Position numbers and translations under genes: made by a program
Notes under the pieces: model-generated
What the model saw: the letters and a program-made list of their open reading frames with translations, nothing else
What the model was told of the DNA's origin: nothing
Database searches by the model: none
Shown: piece after piece, positions 59,328 through 64,000 of the stretch
Position numbering within the stretch: position 1 is the stretch's first letter
Layout of the letters: every line of letters begins with the position of its first letter
NCBI RefSeq assembly: GCF_012927085.1
Contig: NZ_JABBFX010000001.1
Span: forward strand, 3,224,001 to 3,288,000
Reading direction: 5' to 3'
DNA length: 64,000 nt
From: Ramlibacter agri
Lineage (GTDB): Bacteria; Pseudomonadota; Gammaproteobacteria; Burkholderiales; Burkholderiaceae_C

Positions 59328-61564
59328 CACGTTTTCTCCTGGTTATGTTTGCGGACGCATTCTTCCACGGCCGCCACCAGCGCGCTGGGCGCCACCGGCT
59401 TGACCATGTGGGAGTCGAAGCCGGCCTCGCGCGAGCGCTGCGCGTCGGCCTGCGTGCCGTAGCCGGTGAGGGCCACCAGCCCCGTGTTGCGCCCGTTGGG
59501 ATGGGCGCGCACGCGCTCGGCGAGCTCGTAGCCGCTCATGCCCGGCAGGCCGATGTCCAGCAGCGCCACGTCGGGACGGAACTCGTCCAGCGTTTGCAGC
59601 GCCACGGCCGGGTCGTAGGCCACCTTGACCGCGTAGCCGGCCAGCTCCAGCAGCGAGCCGGCCGTGTCGGCGGCGTCCTGGTTGTCGTCCACCACCAGCA
59701 CGCGGCCGCTGTGGCCCGCCGCGTGCGCCTGCGCGGCTTGTGCAGGGCCCTGCAACGGCGCGGCTACCAACGGCAGGCAGACGATGAAGGTGCTGCCGTG
59801 GCCTTCGCCCGGGCTTTCGGCGCGCACGCTACCGCCGTGCATCTCGACCAGGCTGCGCACGATGGCGAGCCCCAGGCCCAGGCCGCCGCGCGAGCGGTCC
59901 GAGCCCTGCGGCGCCTGGTAGAACAGGTCGAACACATGGGCCAGCACCTCCGGCGCCATGCCGGGGCCGGTGTCCTGCACGCAGATCTCCGCCTCGTTGC
60001 CGCGGCGCGCCAGGCGCAACGCGATGCTGGCGTCGGGGCCCGAGAACTTGATGGCGTTGCCCAGCAGGTTGTTCAGCACCTGCCCCAGCCGCACCTCGTC
60101 ACCCGAGACCCACAGCAGCTCCGCCTCGGGCGCCACCTGCAGGGCCAAGCCGCGCCGGCCCAGCACCGGCTCCAGCGCATGGGCCGCGTGCCGCACCAGG
60201 TCGGCCAGGCGCAGCGGCTCGAAGCGCATGGTGAGGCGCTTGCTGGTGATGCGCGAGACGTCCAGCAGGTCGTCCACCAGCCGCTTCATGTGCGCCACCT
60301 GGCGCTCCATGACCTCGCGCTCCATGCGGGTGCGCTCGTCGCCCTTGCGCGCCATCAGGTGCAGCGCGGTCGCCATCGGCGCGAGCGGGTTGCGCAGCTC
60401 GTGGCCCAGCATGGCCAGGAATTCGTCCTTGCTGCGGCCGGCTTCCTCGGCCTGGCGCAGCGCCTCGGTGACGCGCGCCAGCAGGGTCTCGCGCTCGGCC
60501 TCGGCGAAGCGCCGCTCTTGCGCCGCGAGGTCGCGCTCGTCGGAAGCCAGGCGCAGCGCCGCGGCCACGTCCTGCAGCTCGGAGATCTGCAGCGCCGGCA
60601 GCGCCACCGGCTCGCCGCGGCCCAGCGCGCCGGCGGCCGACTTCAGGTGGTCAATCGGATCGGTGACGCCGCGCGCGAAGTACCAGGCGAGGAAGGCCGA
60701 CAGCGCCAGCGACGCGGCCAGGCCCGCGATGACGGCGCCCAGCACGTGCACGAAGGCCTCGTCCGCGTCGCCGGCCGAGATGCCGGTGGCCACCGCCCAG
60801 CCCGAGCCCTTCAGCCGGCTGAAGCCGGTGAAGCTGCGCACGCCTTCCAGCGTGACGGTGCGCCCGCGCCCTTCGGGGGCGCCGCTATCCAGCAGCGCCT
60901 GCAGCGTGGGCGAGGGCCGCTTCATGCCATTGGCGCGCGAGCGGGCGACGGTGTTGCCGGCCTGGTCGAAGATGGCCAGCGTGGAGCTGTCGGGGACCTT
61001 CTGGCGCGTGAGGACGTCGCCCATGCGTTCGGCCGGGATGACGGCCGACAGCACGTACTTCACCTGGCCGTCGTGCATGACGGGCACGCGGACGGCGAAG
61101 GCCCCGCCCTGCTTGTTGCGGCCTTCGCGCACCTGGCCGACGGCGGGCTGGCCCGTCTGGATCACGCGCGCCAGGCTGGCCGGCTCCACGGGCTGGGGGT
61201 TGTCCTCGGCCGGCGCCTCGGAGGTGCTGAGCACCAGGTGCCCGTAGGCGTCGGCCACGACGATCGCGCGCCAGCCCTGGCTGGAGGCGACGCGCCGCGC
61301 CGCCGGCAGCAGGCTGGCGAGCCGGCCGGACTGCACCTCGTCGGACAGCGCCAGGCTTTGCAGCACGGAGATGGTGGCTCGGTGCTCGGCGTCGACGGCG
61401 GTGGCGAGCGCGCGCGAAATGTCCAGTGCGGCCAGTTCGGCGTCGTGCACGTGGTCAGCGCTGAAATAGGCCAGCGCCGCCGATGCGACCAGCGCCAGCG
61501 GCAGCAGGCCGCTGGCAGCCAGCAGGAACAGGCGAAAGCGCAGGGTGCGGGCGGCCCGCTTCAT
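59327..61564 (-). CDS. hybrid sensor histidine kinase/response regulator
   Basis: 745 residues. Two spans flank a periplasmic Cache-type sensor (about 35-285; [40 protein letters not shown]), then HAMP ([20 protein letters not shown]), a coiled linker, HisKA with [16 protein letters not shown], HATPase ([34 protein letters not shown]) and a C-terminal receiver ([28 protein letters not shown]). No DNA-binding output; phosphotransfer partner unknown. Heads a small operon with the exported protein downstream. Confidence 0.92.
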   Translation of the reverse strand: MKRAARTLRFRLFLLAASGLLPLALVASAALAYFSADHVHDAELAALDISRALATAVDAEHRATISVLQSLALSDEVQSGRLASLLPAARRVASSQGWRAIVVADAYGHLVLSTSEAPAEDNPQPVEPASLARVIQTGQPAVGQVREGRNKQGGAFAVRVPVMHDGQVKYVLSAVIPAERMGDVLTRQKVPDSSTLAIFDQAGNTVARSRANGMKRPSPTLQALLDSGAPEGRGRTVTLEGVRSFTGFSRLKGSGWAVATGISAGDADEAFVHVLGAVIAGLAASLALSAFLAWYFARGVTDPIDHLKSAAGALGRGEPVALPALQISELQDVAAALRLASDERDLAAQERRFAEAERETLLARVTEALRQAEEAGRSKDEFLAMLGHELRNPLAPMATALHLMARKGDERTRMEREVMERQVAHMKRLVDDLLDVSRITSKRLTMRFEPLRLADLVRHAAHALEPVLGRRGLALQVAPEAELLWVSGDEVRLGQVLNNLLGNAIKFSGPDASIALRLARRGNEAEICVQDTGPGMAPEVLAHVFDLFYQAPQGSDRSRGGLGLGLAIVRSLVEMHGGSVRAESPGEGHGSTFIVCLPLVAAPLQGPAQAAQAHAAGHSGRVLVVDDNQDAADTAGSLLELAGYAVKVAYDPAVALQTLDEFRPDVALLDIGLPGMSGYELAERVRAHPNGRNTGLVALTGYGTQADAQRSREAGFDSHMVKPVAPSALVAAVEECVRKHNQEKT

Positions 61565-61566
61565 GG

Positions 61567-62022
61567 CTACTTCTGCCGGATGACGTAGCGGACGAAATTG
61601 TCGGCGGTGGTGTAGCGGTCGTACAGGCGCCGGGCCTGTGCGTTGTCCGCCTGCGTCATCCAGTACAGGCGGGCCCAGCCCTCGGCGCGCATGGCGTTGC
61701 GCAGCCACTCGATGAGCGCGCCGCCGACGCCGCGCCCGCGCGCGGACGGCCGCACGTACAGGTCCTCCAGGTAGCAGATGGCCTGCGTCTCCCAGGTGTT
61801 CTCGTGCACCACGCAGTTGGCGAAGCCGTGGACCTGGCCGTCGACTTCGGCCACCACGCACATCACCTGTGCGTCCGGATCCAATATCCGCTTCCAGGTG
61901 CGGTTGGTGACCTCGTCCGCGACCTGGGCGCCGTAGAACTCGCAATACCCGCGCCACAGCTCGCGCCAGGTGGCTTCGTCGGAGGGCAGGGCGGCACGGA
62001 TGATGACTGCGGGGGAACTCAC
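61567..62022 (-). CDS. GNAT family N-acetyltransferase
   Basis: 151 residues from a GTG at 62022. The acetyl-CoA-binding motif LEDLYVRPSARGRGVGGALIEWL is complete (R/Q-x2-G-x-G/A) and is followed by WMTQADNAQARRLYDRY. Two bases upstream of the hybrid kinase gene on the same strand, so likely co-transcribed. Acceptor substrate unknown. Confidence 0.88.
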   Translation of the reverse strand: MSSPAVIIRAALPSDEATWRELWRGYCEFYGAQVADEVTNRTWKRILDPDAQVMCVVAEVDGQVHGFANCVVHENTWETQAICYLEDLYVRPSARGRGVGGALIEWLRNAMRAEGWARLYWMTQADNAQARRLYDRYTTADNFVRYVIRQK

Positions 62023-62048
62023 GGCGTCATTGTGCCTGCCCCGGGTGC

Positions 62049-64000
62049 TCAGAGTTGCGCCGCCAACAAAACGGCCGCATGCACGGCCTCCCGCTGCGCC
62101 CCATCATGGATCTGGTGCCGGCAGCTCGTGCCGTCCGCCACCACGATCGCGTCCGGCGCGGAGCGCACCGCCGGCAGCAGGCTCAGTTCGGCCATCTGCA
62201 TCGACACCGCATGATGCTTCGCTTCGTAGCCGAAGCTGCCGGCCATGCCGCAGCAGCTCGATTCGATCAGCTGCGGCTGCGCGCCCGGGATGAGCTTGAG
62301 AACTTCCAGCACCGGCAACACCGCGCCGAAAGCCTTCTGGTGGCAGTGGCCGTGCACCAGCAGCGGCTGGGCCAGCGGCTTCAGGCGCGCGCGCAGCGGC
62401 TCCAGTCGGCCGCCGGCCGCTTCACGGGCCAGGAATTCCTCCAGCAGCAGCGCCTGCCTGGCCAGCGCCTGCGCCGGCGCGCCGAAGCCCATGGCCGTCA
62501 TCTCGTCGCGCAGGGTCAGCAGGCAGGACGGCTCGAGGCCGACGATGGCGATGCCCTGGTCCACGAAAGGCTGCAGCGCGGCGAGCAGCTCGCCGGCCTT
62601 GGCCTTGGCTTCGTCCACCATGCCGCTGGCCAGGTAGGTGCGGCCGCAGCACAGGTGCTTGCCGTCGCCGCCTTGCCTGGCCGCGACGTGCACCGTGTAG
62701 CCGCCCGCCTGCAGCACCCGCAGCGCAGCGCGGGCGTTGTCCGACTCGAAGAAGCCGTTGAAGGTGTCGACGAACAGCACCACCGGCTTGGCAGCGGCCA
62801 GCACTTCATCGCGCGTGGCGCCATGCGCTTCGCCGCTGAAGAAGTGATCTCCCTGCCACTCGGGCAGGCTGCGCTTCGCCGAGAAACCCAGCAGCTTCTC
62901 GCCCAGCGTCGCCAGCAAGGGAACGCGATTGCGCAGGTTCAGCAGGCCGGCGAACTTCGCGGCCTGGGCCGCGTAATCCGGCAAGCGTGCGATCAGCTTG
63001 TCCTTCAGCGACCAACCGTTCTTCTGCCGGTCCGCGTGCAGGAACTCGATCTTCATGCGCGCCATGTCGACCCCGGTGGGGCAGTCGCGCTTGCAGCCTT
63101 TGCAGGAGACGCACAAGTCCATCGCTTCGCGAACTTCCGCGCTCGCCAGGCCGTCGGCGCCGAGCTGGCCGCTGACCGCCAGCCGCAGCGTGTTGGCGCG
63201 GCCGCGCGTCAGGTGCTGCTCGTCGCGCGTCACGCGGTAGCTGGGGCACATGGTGCCGGCGTCGAACTTGCGGCAGTGGCCATTGTTGTTGCACATCTCC
63301 ACGGCCTTGGCGAAGCCATGGGCGGGGTCGCCGCCGGTGCCGGGCGCCGTGGTCTGCTCGGTGGCCGGGTCGTTCTGCACGTCCCAGGCGCTCCAGTCCA
63401 GCGCCGTTTTGAGCGGGATGACCTTGTACGAGGGCGGGAAGCGCATCAGCCGCGTGTCGTCCATGCGCGGCGGGTTGACGATGCGCTGCGGGCACAGCAG
63501 GCCCAGCGGGTCGAACATGCGCTTGATCTCGCCGAAGGCGGCGTCGATGGCAGGCCCGAACTGCCACTGGATCCACTCGCCGCGGCACAGGCCGTCGCCG
63601 TGCTCGCCCGAATAAGCGCCCTTGTACTTGCGCACCAGCGCCGAGGCTTCCTCCGCGATGGCGCGCATCTCCGGCGCGCCGTTGCGCCGCATGTCCAGGA
63701 TGGGCCGCACATGCAGCGTTCCGACCGAGGCGTGCGCGTACCAGGTGCCCTTGGTGCCGTGCTTGCGGAACACCTGGGTGAGGGCCTCGGTGTATTCGGC
63801 CAGGTGCTGCAGCGGCACCGCGCAGTCCTCGATGAAGGACACCGGCTTGCCGTCGCCCTTGAGGCTCATCATGATGTTGAGGCCGGCCTTGCGCACTTCC
63901 CACAGGGCTTTCTGCGGACCTTCCTCCGGCATCAGCACCACCGAGCCGGGCAGGCCCAGGTCGCCCATCAGCTGTTCCAGGTCCTTCAGCTTGCGCGTGA
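62049..64000 (-). CDS. FAD-linked oxidase / Fe-S oxidoreductase (D-2-hydroxyacid dehydrogenase type), 5' partial
   Basis: About 650 codons; the frame is open to base 64000, so the FAD-binding N terminus lies outside. Seen: the FAD-oxidase C-terminal domain (SFIEDCAVPLQHLAEY, HASVGTLHVRP, GEHGDGLCRGEW), a Fe-S domain (CNNNGHCRK...MCPSYRVTRDEQHLTRGRA; CVSCKGCKRDCPTGVDM) and two CCG-type segments (CCGRTYLASGM, SSCCGMAGSFGYEAKH with GHCHQKAF). The GlcD-GlcF-like fusion oxidises D-lactate, glycolate or D-2-hydroxyglutarate in known members, delivering electrons to the respiratory chain. Confidence 0.9.
   Translation of the reverse strand, partial: TRKLKDLEQLMGDLGLPGSVVLMPEEGPQKALWEVRKAGLNIMMSLKGDGKPVSFIEDCAVPLQHLAEYTEALTQVFRKHGTKGTWYAHASVGTLHVRPILDMRRNGAPEMRAIAEEASALVRKYKGAYSGEHGDGLCRGEWIQWQFGPAIDAAFGEIKRMFDPLGLLCPQRIVNPPRMDDTRLMRFPPSYKVIPLKTALDWSAWDVQNDPATEQTTAPGTGGDPAHGFAKAVEMCNNNGHCRKFDAGTMCPSYRVTRDEQHLTRGRANTLRLAVSGQLGADGLASAEVREAMDLCVSCKGCKRDCPTGVDMARMKIEFLHADRQKNGWSLKDKLIARLPDYAAQAAKFAGLLNLRNRVPLLATLGEKLLGFSAKRSLPEWQGDHFFSGEAHGATRDEVLAAAKPVVLFVDTFNGFFESDNARAALRVLQAGGYTVHVAARQGGDGKHLCCGRTYLASGMVDEAKAKAGELLAALQPFVDQGIAIVGLEPSCLLTLRDEMTAMGFGAPAQALARQALLLEEFLAREAAGGRLEPLRARLKPLAQPLLVHGHCHQKAFGAVLPVLEVLKLIPGAQPQLIESSCCGMAGSFGYEAKHHAVSMQMAELSLLPAVRSAPDAIVVADGTSCRHQIHDGAQREAVHAAVLLAAQL

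Overview
The window is high-GC DNA (roughly two thirds G+C, strong third-position GC bias) from a betaproteobacterium, most likely of the Burkholderiales/Comamonadaceae (Ramlibacter/Variovorax-like). The assignment rests on the Bug-type solute receptor, the cco cluster with an FNR-hemN-SafE neighbourhood, the DUF2917 gene, the Zn-ribbon CheB and the many one- and two-component sensory genes. Both ends are cut: a Bug receptor lacks its 5' part at base 1, and a large FAD/Fe-S dehydrogenase on the minus strand runs out at base 64000.

1-8963: Bug receptor and malonyl-CoA synthetase (matB), a CheB-like methylesterase and a CheB-CheR-PAS fusion without other chemotaxis genes, a DUF4130 protein, a membrane-anchored unknown and a hemerythrin. 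9100-20372: microaerobic/N-oxide respiration block: NirK-like copper protein fused to cytochrome c, second hemerythrin, two universal stress proteins, then ccoI-ccoS-ccoNOQP-ccoG-fixH. FNR boxes sit before ccoI, ccoN and ccoG. The regulator (fnr) and hemN, with another perfect box between them, lie at 49.8-52.1 kb.

20436-35396: the most interesting region, an apparent cyclic-di-GMP-controlled exopolysaccharide system. A WecB epimerase, a small exported protein, a DUF2334 deacetylase, a BcsB-like membrane-anchored periplasmic protein, an NfrB-type family-2 glycosyltransferase with two C-terminal MshEN-like repeats, an NfrA-type TPR/beta-barrel exporter and a lipoprotein are packed head to tail. 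They are followed by a FimV-like protein and a GAF-degenerate GGDEF-EAL phosphodiesterase. This matches the logic of the E. coli N4 glycan receptor (NGR, poly-ManNAc) pathway (WecB + NfrA + NfrB + YbcH), with added BcsB-like and deacetylase genes. A palindrome GTAGG-N6-CCTAC recurs before this locus, before the FimV-like gene (one mismatch) and before a second, intact GGDEF-EAL gene at 38.5 kb.

35453-46351: signal transduction: an S41 protease homologue with an altered catalytic Lys, degenerate kinase/receiver genes, the PAS-GGDEF-EAL protein, and a NarL-type kinase/regulator pair. They are interrupted by a truncated IS1182-type transposase and a lower-GC foreign-looking gene followed by an attC-like palindrome. 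46584-64000: class A penicillin-binding protein, CsbD, fnr, hemN, two TauE/SafE-type transporters, a run of small proteins, a frameshifted gamma-glutamylcyclotransferase, GFA protein, beta-CASP nuclease, murQ, a hybrid kinase, a GNAT and the partial dehydrogenase. REP-like hairpins separate several of these genes. No rRNA, tRNA or CRISPR was seen.
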